A stretch of 64,000 nucleotides of DNA from Metabacillus kandeliae (GCF_021166585.1 NZ_JAJOZE010000013.1:1-64000), one strand, 5' to 3'. Positions 7,439 through 16,735 are shown, counted from the first letter of the stretch. Translations and numbers: made by a program. Notes: generated from the sequence alone by a model not told the origin.

Positions 7439-8542
7439 TTATTTCCCTTTGTTTTCATTCTGGTAGCGCATCCTTAAGCGGACAAGCCTTACTACGTTCA
7501 AAAATACCGCCTTCAAAACAGCATAAGTAGGAACAGCAAGGATCATTCCTAAAATGCCCCCAAAGCTGCCGGCTCCGATTAAAAGCAGGATGATCGTAAG
7601 GGGATGCGTATTCAGCCGCTTTCCAATGATAAGCGGTGACACCAGATTCCCGTCAATCTGCTGAACAACGGTTACGACCACTGCAGCGAGAAGCGCTTTT
7701 GTAGGAGATTCAAGAAGCCCGATAATAACAGCCGGGGTTGCCCCAATGAAGGGTCCAAGGTATGGAATAATATTGGCCACAGCTACTGTCAGACCAAGGA
7801 TCAAGGCATAATTAAGGCCGATGAGCGAAAAGCCGATAAAACAGCCGGTTCCAACGAAAATGCAAATAATGAGCTGTCCTTGAATGTAAGCTGCAAGCGT
7901 ATTGTACAAATCAGCAAAGATCTTTAAGCCTTCTTTGCGGTATACAACCGGCAAAACCTTAACAGCCATTCCCGGAAACTTATGGCCGTCCTTCAGCATA
8001 TAAAACAAAATAAACGGGACGGTAATAACGGTCAGTGTAATATTTGTGACCACACCAAGAAGCTGTGTCAGGCTTGACGTAATGTTTTGCGGCAATGAAG
8101 TCGAAAAATCGGTCAGTGCCTGCCTGATCTTTTCCATCGATATATATTCCTGTGTCATCACCCAAGTGAACCATTTGGAGTGGGAAAGCGACTCAATATA
8201 TTGGCTGATCTGAATGGTATACGCAGGCACACTCTTAAATAAATCCTGCACTTGCTGGGAAAGAAGCGGTCCGACCAAGGCAAAAAGGAGAATAAACAAT
8301 CCAATGAAAACCAAATAAATAATGAGGATGGAAAGTGTCCGGGGTATGCGGTTTTTTTCCAGGAACTTCACTACAGGGCTGAAGATAAAAAACAGAATAC
8401 CAGCCGCAAGCATCGGCAGGAAAAGCGTTGTAGTAAATGAAATGATGGGGTGGAACAAAAATGTTACTTTCGTACAGACAAAAATAATCAGCAGGAGCAA
8501 TAAAATCTCCAGCGTCCAAAACTGCAGCTTCGATTTTGGCAA
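7439..8542 (-). CDS. yueF: AI-2E family (UPF0118) membrane permease YueF
   Basis: A 367-aa polytopic membrane protein with about eight hydrophobic segments, including the family's long central hydrophilic/amphipathic domain (about 80-190) and the conserved GLNYALILGLTVAVANIIPYLGPF-type region (about 240-265), of which PYLGP is the hallmark. The C-terminal SPLIIGKRLNTHPL is also typical. Family members export small molecules or ions; no substrate can be assigned. A TTG start follows GGGAGG by 8 nt. Orthologous by position to B. subtilis yueF. Confidence 0.85.
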   Translation of the reverse strand: MPKSKLQFWTLEILLLLLIIFVCTKVTFLFHPIISFTTTLFLPMLAAGILFFIFSPVVKFLEKNRIPRTLSILIIYLVFIGLFILLFALVGPLLSQQVQDLFKSVPAYTIQISQYIESLSHSKWFTWVMTQEYISMEKIRQALTDFSTSLPQNITSSLTQLLGVVTNITLTVITVPFILFYMLKDGHKFPGMAVKVLPVVYRKEGLKIFADLYNTLAAYIQGQLIICIFVGTGCFIGFSLIGLNYALILGLTVAVANIIPYLGPFIGATPAVIIGLLESPTKALLAAVVVTVVQQIDGNLVSPLIIGKRLNTHPLTIILLLIGAGSFGGILGMILAVPTYAVLKAVFLNVVRLVRLRMRYQNENKGK

Positions 8543-8688
8543 TCCGTTTTCCTCCCAAAATACCTATGTATTCTCTCTGCTTCAAACCTACTACCAATAA
8601 ACAGAGCCTGTCAATAACTTCTCGCTTCTATTTATAAAAACTTTATGTTTGAGCTGAAGATGCTGCGGTGTTCGTACTATGGAGCGCA

Positions 8689-8716
8689 GAAAAAAACCGC
8701 ACATTATACTGTGCGG
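8689..8716 (-). terminator. yugS terminator
   Basis: Minus strand: CCGCACAGTATAATGTGCGG hairpin then TTTTTTT. It includes the yugS stop codon. Confidence 0.85.
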
Positions 8717-10059
8717 CCTTCTTCCTGCTGTATGACTTCTTCTTCTGTTTCATCCGCCTGTTCTATTTTTTTAATTTCAATAGAGCGGATTAAATGGCTT
8801 TCTACTTCTCTGACAGTAAATTCATATCCATTGTATAAAAAGCCCTGGCCTGATTGGATGTCGATGTTGCGGGAAAGAATCCAGCCGCCGACCGTATCAA
8901 TTTCTTCTTCCTCAATATCAAGGTGAAGAATCTGGTTTAATTGGTCGAGCAGTACCTTCCCATCAATCAGATAATGATGCTCGCTGAGTTTTTGAATTTC
9001 TGACACTTCATCCTGGTCAAATTCATCACGGATTTCGCCGACGATTTCCTCCAGTATGTCTTCCACCGTTACAAGTCCTGCAGTCCCGCCGTATTCATCA
9101 ACCAAAATGGCCATGTGAACCCGTTCCTTCTGCATTTTAATAAGCAGATCATGGATCGGGATAGACTCAATGACTTGGATAACCGGGCGCAAATATTTCT
9201 CAATTGAAACATTTCCCCGTTCTTCAGGAGTCAAATAGAATAAGTCCGTGAAAATTTCCTTAATATTAATCATGCCGAGGATATGGTCCTTGTCGCCGTT
9301 CACGACAGGGTAGCGCGTATACTTCTCGGTATTCATTGTTTCAAGATTTTCTCTAAATTCTTTTTCAATAGATACTGTTGCGATTTCTGTCCTCGGTACC
9401 ATGATTTCCTTTGCGACCCGGTCGTCAAATTCGAAAATCCGGTTCACATAGCGGAATTCCGACTGGTTGATTTCCCCGCTTTGATAGCTTTCCGTTAAAA
9501 TAATTCTCAGCTCTTCCTCAGAATGGGCAAGCTCGCTTTCCGAAACCGGCTTTAATCCGAACAAGCCGACAAACAGCCTTGCCGAATTGTTTAAAACCCA
9601 TATAAACGGAAACATAATGCGATAAAAGAACATCAGCGGTTTTGAGAAAAGCAGCGCCACCTGCTCTGCCTTCTGAATAGCCAATGTTTTCGGCGCCAAT
9701 TCCCCTATCACAACATGCAAGAAGGTAATGACGGCAAAAGCTATCGCAAAGGACAGGATTGCGCTGATCGATTCATTCAAATGAATTTTTTCGAATAGCG
9801 GATGAAGCAGATGCTCCACAGTCGGTTCGCCAAGCCACCCAAGTCCAAGGGCTGTAATCGTAATCCCAAGCTGGCAGGCTGACAGGTATTCATCGAGGTT
9901 GCTCACGACCTTTCTGGCGGAGAGGGCATTTTTGCCGCCCTCTGCAACCAGCTGATCAAGACGCGAGCTCCTCACTTTAACAATGGCAAATTCTGTGGCA
10001 ACAAAAAATGCCGTTAAAGCAATTAATATCGCTACGAGTAACAGGTTAACTATATCCAA
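8704..10059 (-). CDS. yugS: CNNM/CorC-type hemolysin-like membrane protein
   Basis: A 451-aa protein with an N-terminal DUF21/CNNM membrane domain (three to four helices in residues 1-150, starting [20 protein letters not shown]), two CBS domains (about 205-335, with IMVPRTEI and [14 protein letters not shown]) and a C-terminal CorC/HlyC domain (IDTVGGWIL). The family is linked to magnesium efflux in Bacillus (for example YhdP); this member's substrate is not proven. A TTG start follows AAGG. It lies downstream of yugP, as yugS does in B. subtilis. Confidence 0.85.
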   Translation of the reverse strand: MDIVNLLLVAILIALTAFFVATEFAIVKVRSSRLDQLVAEGGKNALSARKVVSNLDEYLSACQLGITITALGLGWLGEPTVEHLLHPLFEKIHLNESISAILSFAIAFAVITFLHVVIGELAPKTLAIQKAEQVALLFSKPLMFFYRIMFPFIWVLNNSARLFVGLFGLKPVSESELAHSEEELRIILTESYQSGEINQSEFRYVNRIFEFDDRVAKEIMVPRTEIATVSIEKEFRENLETMNTEKYTRYPVVNGDKDHILGMINIKEIFTDLFYLTPEERGNVSIEKYLRPVIQVIESIPIHDLLIKMQKERVHMAILVDEYGGTAGLVTVEDILEEIVGEIRDEFDQDEVSEIQKLSEHHYLIDGKVLLDQLNQILHLDIEEEEIDTVGGWILSRNIDIQSGQGFLYNGYEFTVREVESHLIRSIEIKKIEQADETEEEVIQQEEGRTV

Positions 10060-10134
10060 AGCATCCTTACCCCTCTGGAGTAAGGACTCACCTCCAATTT
10101 TGATTCAAAATTTAAATTGCCTTTCCTTTATACC

Positions 10135-10818
10135 TTAATCGTCGCTGCTTCCCTGGAAGAAAATCAGGACCAGATTCAGCAATTCAAATACAGATATCAA
10201 TGCTGCGGCCACGTAAGTCAAGGCTGCAGCTCCAAGCACTTTATTAACCCCGCGCTCTTCATTGTTCCGGATCAGGCCTTCAGAAAGCATTTGCTTCTTG
10301 GCTCTGGAGCTTGCATTAAATTCCACAGGCAGTGTAACAACCTGGAACAGCACTGCTGCAGAGTAAAGAATGATCCCAAGGCCGATCAGTGAAAAGGCCT
10401 GAAGGAAAAATCCGCCGAGCAGCAAAAATGGCGCTACGCCAGATGTGAAGCCGACCACCGGGACCATTTTATGGCGCAGTGTCAGCGCCCCGTAAGACTG
10501 CTGGTGCTGAATGGCGTGCCCTACTTCATGGGCTGCAACAGATACAGAGGCAATCGAATTTCCATAATAAACAGGTTCAGACAGGCGAACAACCCGTGAA
10601 GTCGGATCATAATGGTCTGTCAGTGTGCCTGGAACAGGCTCAACCGGTACATCGTAAAGGCCGTTTTCATTCAGGATGCGCCTTGCTGTCTCAGCGCCTG
10701 TCTGGCCGGAAGATGCCGGCACCTTGGACCACTTTTTAAAGTTTCCTTTAACTTTAGATTGTGCCCATAGAGACAATATAAATGCCAGGATGACAAAAAT
10801 ATAAACAGGGGTAAACAT
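10135..10818 (-). CDS. yugP: Membrane zinc metallopeptidase YugP
   Basis: A 227-aa neutral zinc metallopeptidase family protein. An N-terminal membrane helix (3-20) is followed by a domain with HEVGHAIQH (97-105; HExxH zinc ligands and catalytic Glu), then three hydrophobic segments (about 117-145, 147-165 and 195-220). FNASSRAKK (about 169-177) is conserved in the family. Physiological substrate unknown. It lies just upstream of yugS (75 bp) on the same strand. Confidence 0.9.
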   Translation of the reverse strand: MFTPVYIFVILAFILSLWAQSKVKGNFKKWSKVPASSGQTGAETARRILNENGLYDVPVEPVPGTLTDHYDPTSRVVRLSEPVYYGNSIASVSVAAHEVGHAIQHQQSYGALTLRHKMVPVVGFTSGVAPFLLLGGFFLQAFSLIGLGIILYSAAVLFQVVTLPVEFNASSRAKKQMLSEGLIRNNEERGVNKVLGAAALTYVAAALISVFELLNLVLIFFQGSSDD

Positions 10819-10854
10819 TCTCGTGATATTCCTCCCTCAAGTAAGTTGAAAAAA

Positions 10855-11277
10855 CTAGAAAAACAGGATAGCGAGAGACTGCAGAAGCGCTGCTTTTTCC
10901 GGTGACAGCATTTTGGCAATTCTCGTTTTCTCCTCTATACTCAGACGGTCAAACAGCGGCTGAAGTTCCGTAATTTCGTCTTCCAATTGTTTCATATGCG
11001 AAGCAAGAATCTGCGCCTGCTTCAGATATTTTTCGTGTTCAGCCTGCTGCAGCACATCAGCGCGCTTCCACTCAAGCCTATCTTTAATCTCGTTCAGGCT
11101 CATTTTCAGCTCTTTGCATTTTTCAATAAAATGAATATCATCCAGTGCGTTTTCGGAATAAAGCCGGTAATTGGAGCTGGATGTCTTCTCAACTTGCAAA
11201 AGACCAAGCTGGGTATAATAATCAATGGTCCTTTTTGATACATCTGCCCGCTTTGCTATTTCCCCAATCCGGTACAT
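10855..11277 (-). CDS. MerR-family transcriptional regulator
   Basis: A 140-aa regulator with an N-terminal winged-helix DNA-binding domain (MYRIGEIAKRADVSKRTIDYY, 1-21, then YRLYSENALDDIHFIEKCKE) and a long dimerisation coiled coil (about 75-115). The C-terminus lacks the cysteines of metal-sensing MerR members, so the signal is not obvious. It is transcribed toward yugP with a 36-bp gap and may control yugP-yugS; that is inference. Confidence 0.82.
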   Translation of the reverse strand: MYRIGEIAKRADVSKRTIDYYTQLGLLQVEKTSSSNYRLYSENALDDIHFIEKCKELKMSLNEIKDRLEWKRADVLQQAEHEKYLKQAQILASHMKQLEDEITELQPLFDRLSIEEKTRIAKMLSPEKAALLQSLAILFF

Positions 11278-11461
11278 AACCCCATTGGAACGTCACTCCT
11301 TATTATCATGTTAGATCCGTTATTTTATTGACAGATTTTTATCTATCATAACTTAATTTTATCAGTCCTTAACCGTACAGTCAAACGTTATGGTTGGCGT
11401 TTAAAATGCTTTTCTCTCAGCATGCTTGTCCCCACGGCAAAGAGCCGCTGGCTGCGGCAGC

Positions 11462-11695
11462 TTACTGCAAATTTTCCGGCATAATGTACACAATGTGCTG
11501 AAGCCTGACAAAAAAAGTGCTTCCGTCAATTTGGATAACGGCATGATCGGGCTTCACATCCGTAAGTTTTCCTCTAAGGGTGTCCCGGACAGTCTGTACG
11601 ATAATCGTTTTTCCAATCGCTCCCTGAAGCGTATGGTAAACGTACGGTTCAACAAGGGTAACCATTTTAGGGCTCTCTGACTGCTGATTTGCCAT
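11462..11695 (-). CDS. yuzF: YuzF, DUF2642 protein
   Basis: A 77-aa protein starting MANQQSESPKMVTLVEPYVY. The ATG at 11693-11695 lies 8 nt from GGGAG; an upstream in-frame ATG is poorer. The C-terminal two-thirds (GKTIIVQTVRDTLRGKLTDV, then VIQIDGSTFFVRLQHIVYIMP) form the small beta-barrel pattern of DUF2642, known from YuzF and some spore-coat-associated proteins. B. subtilis yuzF has a similar size and location. Function unknown. Confidence 0.72.
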   Translation of the reverse strand: MANQQSESPKMVTLVEPYVYHTLQGAIGKTIIVQTVRDTLRGKLTDVKPDHAVIQIDGSTFFVRLQHIVYIMPENLQ

Positions 11696-11758
11696 GCATC
11701 CAGCTCCCTTCATGAATGTCACTTCCACTATATGAAGGAGGAGGGCAACTTAGACATT

Positions 11759-11841
11759 GTTGATTTCCGTTTCAAGCAGGCGCTGAGTCTCCTCGGCGTT
11801 TTAGCTCCTGCCACTCCAATCAGCAGGTGCGAAAAATCAAT
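11759..11841. repeat. Short copy of a MITE-like dispersed repeat
   Basis: The left end GTTGATTTCCGTTTCA and the right end CCTGCCACTCCAATCAGCAG..CGAAAAATCAA match the ends of the 147-bp element at 25288-25434, but the GC-rich middle is missing, giving 83 bp. GTTGATTTCCG and CGAAAAATCAAT form imperfect terminal inverted repeats. No coding capacity. Lies between yuzF and yueE. Confidence 0.75.
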
Positions 11842-11912
11842 ATTCTTCTTTAACTTAGCCTTTTTTCTAAAAATAACAAAATACAACCCTAAAAGCGGAT
11901 TGTATTTCTCTT

Positions 11913-12443
11913 TCATATCGTATTCTGCTTTGGTTCAAGCACTCCGTCAATTTTCTTGTCGAGCTCCCGAACCATCCTGAGGGCCCGCTCTTCTGAGATT
12001 TGCCGGCGGTGATGATTGCCGTTCGGCTCTTCATCCAGTTCATCAGCAAGCTTTACAATCTCCTGCAGCGGTGTAAGCGACAGATTTGTCTGCGGCAAAT
12101 AGGAATCCGTATGAAGAAGAATGGCTACTGCAATTTCCTTTGCTGCCGCTCTGTCTTCGCCAAGCTGGATCAGCATGCGGTGGGCTCTTTCTGCGCCTTT
12201 GATTGCGTGAATGTCATTTTGCCTGTAAAGGTTGTAGTCCCACTTGCCGTCAGTGTACCACTCATAGTGGCCGATATCGTGAAGCAAAGCAGCTTTGGCT
12301 GCATAATCAGGGTTTACTCCTCTTTCAATCGCCAGCTTAAACGCATAATAGGCTGCCGCTACAGCGTGAGCAGTTCCGGATCGGTGAAGATATTTAATTG
12401 TTGACGGGTGTGTAAACAAGTCTTCTAATGTAATTTTCCTCAA
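11913..12443 (-). CDS. yueE: HD-domain phosphohydrolase YueE
   Basis: A 176-aa HD-superfamily protein. The metal ligands are visible as a histidine at about residue 26 (TAHAVA), LLHDIGHYEW (about 57-66) and IAVAILLHTD (about 107-116). The likely start is the TTG at 12441-12443, 7 nt after GGAGG; a longer ATG form (187 aa) lacks a ribosome site. Predicted metal-dependent phosphohydrolase of unknown substrate. By family, size and neighbours it matches B. subtilis yueE. Confidence 0.78.
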   Translation of the reverse strand: MRKITLEDLFTHPSTIKYLHRSGTAHAVAAAYYAFKLAIERGVNPDYAAKAALLHDIGHYEWYTDGKWDYNLYRQNDIHAIKGAERAHRMLIQLGEDRAAAKEIAVAILLHTDSYLPQTNLSLTPLQEIVKLADELDEEPNGNHHRRQISEERALRMVRELDKKIDGVLEPKQNTI

Positions 12444-12600
12444 AGAACATTCCTCCTCCAGTTCCTTCGCTGCCATTTAACATAATTGATATGGGAGAGA
12501 GCACGCCATTGATCTGGTATATTTTATACCCGTTCTTTTTTACCTGCCCCGCCAGCTATCTTTTTCCCGTTTTTATTTCAGGCAAACCGAAAAGAACATG

Positions 12601-13938
12601 TCAGGTACGCGGAAATATGACGGTGAAGCTGACCCCATCCTCTACATTTTGGGCAAATACTTCAGCCTTATGCAAATCCGCAATGCGCTTGATGATGGCT
12701 AGTCCCAGTCCGAAATTTCCTTTTTTCCCTTTAATGTACGGCTGGAAAAGAGAAGGCAAAAGCTCTTCTTCAATTTTCTCTCCATCATTAAAGCATTGCA
12801 CGATGGCTTTTCCTGCTTCAATCTTCGAGGAAATAACCACTTCTGTTTTAGCGTATTTCAAGGCATTATCCAGCAGATTTTCAAACAGCACGGATAGCTG
12901 TTCCGGATCGCCTTCTATTTCTGATTCCTGAATAGCAGACTTGATTTTGATGTTTTTATTCGCGGCCTTCAGCCTGACAATCACATCTTCAATGATTCCG
13001 TCCAAAAATACCTTTTCATGAACTGCCTCCATCTGTGAAAGATAATCGAGCTTTGTTAGGTACAGCAGTCCTTTTATTTTCTGGCCGAGTTTTTCTGCTT
13101 CCTGTTCTATAATTTCAGCAGTGCCATAAGGGGATCCTGTTGGATGCACCCCTTCTTTCAGGGCGTCCGCATAGCTCCTTATCACCATAATCGGAGTTTT
13201 TAAATCGTGTGAAACGTGCTGAAGCATCGTTTGCTGAAATTCATCCTGCTTCTTCAGCTGAATTCTCATTTCCTCAATCGACTCTGCCAGCATTCCGATT
13301 TCATCGCCTCTTTTTAACAGCAGAGAAGCGTTCAGCTTTCGGTCTGCGATCAGCTTCACATGCTGGTTGATTTTTTCAAGCGGTTTGATCAGCATTTTAG
13401 AAAAGATAAAAGAAAGAATGATGCCTCCAATAATAATCAGAATAAAAATCACTAAAATTTTGGCCAGCAGCGTCTTAACCAGCTCTTTGCGGTAAGTATC
13501 CCATAAATAAGAGATTTGATAATAATCATTGCCTTTATAAATAACCGGCCTGATCACATACAAAAGCTCCTGATTGCCTATCGTTGTATGATATCTCTGC
13601 TCGCTTGTCCTCTGCTCTTCTGCCTGCTTATAGACATACTGGATCACCTTTAGCGGCAGCCTTGCCGTCGAATCCATCCGGATGTCATTGCCATCCTGTG
13701 AAATCAGCACATCCTGAACAGAGCGGATTTCCTGCTCACTTTGAGTCTGGCTGGAATCTTTGTTGATGACTGCTCCGACCGTTCGGGTCAGCTGATATTC
13801 CTCAATTGTTTTAAACATTTCATTTGTAAAAAAGGTTTGCAGCGCAGTGGGAATCACCAGAAAAAAGACGATGGCCATAAAAACAATCAGTCCGGTAAAC
13901 AAAAGCGAAATCTGGACAAACAGCGGTCTATTTTTCAA
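12601..13938 (-). CDS. cssS: CssS-like sensor histidine kinase
   Basis: A 445-aa membrane histidine kinase. Two transmembrane helices (about 10-31 and 158-180) flank an extracellular sensor of about 125 residues. A HAMP domain follows (182-235), then a HisKA box HVSHDLKTPIMVI with phospho-acceptor His244, and an ATPase domain with ENLLDNALKYA (N box) and FGLGLAIIKRI (G box). Sequence around the H box, LLYLTKLDYL and the G boxes closely follows B. subtilis CssS, which senses misfolded exported proteins. The TTG start overlaps the cssR-like gene by 11 bp. Confidence 0.82.
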   Translation of the reverse strand: MKNRPLFVQISLLFTGLIVFMAIVFFLVIPTALQTFFTNEMFKTIEEYQLTRTVGAVINKDSSQTQSEQEIRSVQDVLISQDGNDIRMDSTARLPLKVIQYVYKQAEEQRTSEQRYHTTIGNQELLYVIRPVIYKGNDYYQISYLWDTYRKELVKTLLAKILVIFILIIIGGIILSFIFSKMLIKPLEKINQHVKLIADRKLNASLLLKRGDEIGMLAESIEEMRIQLKKQDEFQQTMLQHVSHDLKTPIMVIRSYADALKEGVHPTGSPYGTAEIIEQEAEKLGQKIKGLLYLTKLDYLSQMEAVHEKVFLDGIIEDVIVRLKAANKNIKIKSAIQESEIEGDPEQLSVLFENLLDNALKYAKTEVVISSKIEAGKAIVQCFNDGEKIEEELLPSLFQPYIKGKKGNFGLGLAIIKRIADLHKAEVFAQNVEDGVSFTVIFPRT

Positions 13939-14608
13939 AATGCTTGACCGTCCTGTACCCGTATCCGTAGATTGTTTCCAGATGAAGCTCCGGACACTTT
14001 TTCCGGACCCTTCTGATCAGGTCATCCACAACCCTGTCTGAGCCGAAATAGTCTTCGCCCCATACATGAAACAGGATTTGCTCCCTGCCGAGTGCCTGCC
14101 CGATATGCTTCAGCAAATACAGCAGCAAGTCATATTCCTTTGATGTGAGCGGGATCTGCTTTCCATCTTCTGTTACAGTCCGCTCTCTTTCTTCTATTGT
14201 ATAAGGTCCGTAACTGAACGCTGTTTGTTCATGCTCCATGCGCTCATATACTCTTTTTAAAATCTTTTTGGAACGAATGACAAGCTCCTTCGGCAAAAAA
14301 GGCTTGGCAAGATAGTCATCACTTCCCAATTCTAGCCCGATAATCCTGTCCAGGTCTTCATCCCTTGCACTGATATAAATCACCGGAATCTGCTCATCAA
14401 TTTTTTTGATTTGCTTAAGCAGCTCATACCCGTCCATATCAGGCAGCATGATATCAAGAATCCATAAATGCGGCTTGTCAGCTGCTGCCTGAAGTGCAGA
14501 ACTGCCGTTCAAAAAACTTTTCACTTCCCAGCCTTCCTGCTTCAAGTAGGTTGAGAGCAATGTATTTAAATTTGCTTCATCTTCCACTAAATAAACGTTA
14601 TAACTCAC
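13928..14608 (-). CDS. cssR: CssR-like OmpR-family response regulator
   Basis: A 226-aa response regulator. The receiver domain starts MSYNVYLVEDEANLN and has phospho-acceptor Asp52 (WILDIMLPD) and Lys102 (AKPFLP). The C-terminal winged helix has LTSKEYDLLLYL and the recognition segment SDRVVDDLIRRVRKK. Very similar to B. subtilis CssR throughout. A GTG start (14606-14608) lies 10 nt after GGAGG. Predicted to activate quality-control genes with its partner kinase; the adjacent Spy-like gene is a candidate target. Confidence 0.86.
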   Translation of the reverse strand: MSYNVYLVEDEANLNTLLSTYLKQEGWEVKSFLNGSSALQAAADKPHLWILDIMLPDMDGYELLKQIKKIDEQIPVIYISARDEDLDRIIGLELGSDDYLAKPFLPKELVIRSKKILKRVYERMEHEQTAFSYGPYTIEERERTVTEDGKQIPLTSKEYDLLLYLLKHIGQALGREQILFHVWGEDYFGSDRVVDDLIRRVRKKCPELHLETIYGYGYRTVKHFEK

Positions 14609-14632
14609 CAGATAAGCACCTCCCGTATACAC

Positions 14633-14664
14633 GAAAGGGACGTTTTCAAGGAAACGTCCCTTTC
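14633..14664. terminator. Hairpin between the Spy-like gene and cssR
   Basis: GAAAGGGACGTTTTC pairs with GAAACGTCCCTTTC. The T-tract is short on both strands, so it may be a leaky terminator that lets part of the Spy-like transcript read into cssRS. Confidence 0.5.
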
Positions 14665-14678
14665 AAAGCTTCCTTCTA

Positions 14679-15245
14679 TTATTGAACATTTTTTTGGGGC
14701 TGTTTGTCCATCTCTTTTAACCGGTTTTCCATCTTTTTGTTGTGCTGCTGCAGACGGTCAAGCGCAAGGTTCAGCTGTTTCTGGATTTCTGCTTTATCTT
14801 TTGATTGAACAGCTTCATGAAACTTCTTCATCGCTTCCTGCTTTTCCATTTTATGTGCCTGATGCTTTTCTTTCCATTTAGCCATTTTTCCCTTGTATTG
14901 CGCATCTGTCATTTTATTGTTTTCCGCTTTTTTCTTCCATTTTTCTATGTTATCCATTTTGGCTTCTTTGTGTTTTTCGAAATGCGGCTTCATTTGCTTT
15001 CGAAGCTCCTGCTGCTTTTGGATTGCCTGATTCCATTCATCCTTCTTCTCAGGCGTGTATGTTTCTACCAGTTTCATAAGCTTGGCTTTCATTTCAGCCC
15101 GCTTTTCAGCAAACTTTTCTTTGTTCAGGTCCTTTTGCTCTGTCGGGGCATCAGTCTTCGCTGTGACGGCAGATGCTGCGTTCGCTGCTCCCGGGATAAG
15201 CAATCCCAATGCTGTTCCGGCAACAAGCCATTTTCTTTTAAGCAA
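14679..15245 (-). CDS. Secreted Spy/CpxP-like helical protein
   Basis: A 188-aa protein with a signal peptide (KRK, then a hydrophobic stretch WLVAGTALGLLIPGAANAASA, cleavage near 24-26). The mature part is almost entirely Lys/Glu/Gln/Met helix with no cysteine and few aromatics (for example KAKLMKLVETYTPEKKDEW and MTDAQYKGKMAKWKEKHQAH), a composition like periplasmic chaperones Spy and CpxP. I do not see a clear double LTxxQ motif, so this is analogy and not proven homology. AAGGAGG precedes the TTG/ATG start. Promoter and repeat upstream suggest CssR control. Confidence 0.7.
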   Translation of the reverse strand: MLKRKWLVAGTALGLLIPGAANAASAVTAKTDAPTEQKDLNKEKFAEKRAEMKAKLMKLVETYTPEKKDEWNQAIQKQQELRKQMKPHFEKHKEAKMDNIEKWKKKAENNKMTDAQYKGKMAKWKEKHQAHKMEKQEAMKKFHEAVQSKDKAEIQKQLNLALDRLQQHNKKMENRLKEMDKQPQKNVQ

Positions 15246-15273
15246 ATCAAATTCCTCCTTATGAGTTGGTACG

Positions 15274-15301
15274 TTAATAGATTACCCCCAAACTATGTCA
15301 A
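15274..15301 (-). promoter_or_regulatory. Sigma-A promoter of the Spy-like gene
   Basis: Minus strand: perfect -35 TTGACA (15296-15301), 16-bp spacer, -10-like TATTAA (15274-15279), about 30 bp before the start codon. Confidence 0.55.
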
Positions 15302-15317
15302 AAACCCTGTATCAGTG

Positions 15318-15334
15318 TGTGAAATTATGTGAAA
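15318..15334 (-). promoter_or_regulatory. TTTCACA direct repeat, candidate CssR operator
   Basis: Minus strand carries two TTTCACA copies exactly 10 bp apart (15328-15334 and 15318-15324), ending 17 bp upstream of the -35 box. OmpR-family regulators bind direct repeats of this spacing. I recall a similar TTTTCACA-type octamer described ahead of B. subtilis htrA/htrB, the known CssR targets; that recollection needs checking. Confidence 0.5.
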
Positions 15335-15420
15335 CAACTGCCTTTAGGAAGGCTATTGCTTTTGCCTCTTTAGAGGGCAATAATAGAAGAAAGACGACAT
15401 GATAAGGTGAGGAACGGTAA

Positions 15421-16653
15421 ATGAGTGCATTATCAAAAGACCCTTTTGCCTACCATTTTGAAAGGCTTGAGGATATGGCAGACAGGATCAGCGAGGTTCT
15501 CCTTTGCCCAATTACAATAGAAGATGTGAATCATCGGCTTCTTGCCTACAGCACGCATGATGACTGCACGGACCAGGCAAGGATTTCTACAATCATCGGA
15601 CGGAGGGTGCCCGAAAAGGTTATTAACAGTCTCTGGAAGGACGGCACCATTCCAAAGCTGATGGAAACAGACGAGCCTGTCCGTGTCTCTCATATAGATG
15701 AAGTGGGCCTAGGCAACCGGATTGCGATCTCCATCTGGAAGAACAAGGAGGTCATCGGCTTCATCTGGGCGCTTGAAATTCATAAAACGCTTGATCAAGA
15801 TGACTTGCAGCTGTTAAAAAAAGCCGCACAGGCTGTGAAAAATAAAATGGTTAACCTGCAGGTAAGGAAAATTAAGAAAGAAGAGCGAAATCAGGAGCTG
15901 CTGTGGAAATTGCTCACAGGGCATTTAACCATGCAAAAGCAAATCAGTGAGAGCTTTGAGCAAATTCAAGTGAAAGAACCTGCCTTGTTCTCTATCGCCC
16001 TTTTCCGCTTTCCTGAAAAAATCAGCGATACAGCAGAACGGCAAATTAATTATCTGCTGCAGACAACCCAGCAGATTCAAATACCTTTATCTACGATTGA
16101 CTACGACAAGCTTTTAGTGCTGGTTGACTTGAAAGAAGAGCTCCCGCTTGCGAGCCTCAAGGAATTTTCTGGGGCGGTTATCCGCCAGCTGGATGAGCGT
16201 TTTTCTATTAAAAATGTCTCCGCTGCAATTGGAGGAATATACTCTAACCTTGCCCTAGCTGGAAAAAGCTATAGAGAAGCACTGTCAGCTCTTCGGATTA
16301 AACAGCGCTTACCGGAAGAAACAGCAGGCCTGATTCACTTTTCGGAGCTTGGGATCTACCAATATCTTGATGTATTGCGGGAAAAAAGGCAGGAAGAAGG
16401 GTATGTTAACTGGCAGCTGCTGATGCTGAAGGAATATGATTTGGAGCATCGCACAAACCTCGTAGAAACTCTTGAGGTTTTTCTCGATTCTGACAGCAGC
16501 GTGCACACGGCTGCAAAAGCCCTGAATGTACACGTTAATACGTTGAATTACAGACTGAAGCGTATTGCCGAAATTGCCGAGATCAATTTAAAAAACCAGA
16601 ATGAAAAGCTGACGATCTACCTCGATTTGAAATTAGAAAAACTTGATTTGTGA
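15421..16653 (+). CDS. adeR: AdeR, transcriptional activator of ald
   Basis: A 410-aa PucR/CdaR-type regulator. The N-terminal 130 residues form a GAF-like sensor. A central region (about 170-300) follows, and the C-terminal PucR helix-turn-helix is clear: TAAKALNVHVNTLNYRLKRI (about 362-381). B. subtilis AdeR (YukF) activates ald in response to alanine, and here the gene is directly upstream of ald in the same orientation. ATG with GGTGAGG upstream. Confidence 0.88.
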   Translation: MSALSKDPFAYHFERLEDMADRISEVLLCPITIEDVNHRLLAYSTHDDCTDQARISTIIGRRVPEKVINSLWKDGTIPKLMETDEPVRVSHIDEVGLGNRIAISIWKNKEVIGFIWALEIHKTLDQDDLQLLKKAAQAVKNKMVNLQVRKIKKEERNQELLWKLLTGHLTMQKQISESFEQIQVKEPALFSIALFRFPEKISDTAERQINYLLQTTQQIQIPLSTIDYDKLLVLVDLKEELPLASLKEFSGAVIRQLDERFSIKNVSAAIGGIYSNLALAGKSYREALSALRIKQRLPEETAGLIHFSELGIYQYLDVLREKRQEEGYVNWQLLMLKEYDLEHRTNLVETLEVFLDSDSSVHTAAKALNVHVNTLNYRLKRIAEIAEINLKNQNEKLTIYLDLKLEKLDL

Positions 16654-16735
16654 AATCCCACAAATCCATGTAAACCCTTTCTCCATTTTTAACAAAGAAA
16701 AAAAGAATGACAGGGATTATACTGAAATTATAGTA

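Noticed and set aside
11732-11980. 82-codon open frame covering the short repeat copy
   Set aside because: Most of it is the MITE-like repeat and the antisense of yueE; no ribosome site.
14805-15332. 175-codon open frame on the plus strand, Phe/Leu/Cys-rich
   Set aside because: Antisense shadow of the Lys-rich Spy-like gene; its Phe/Leu bias is the complement of Lys/Glu codons.
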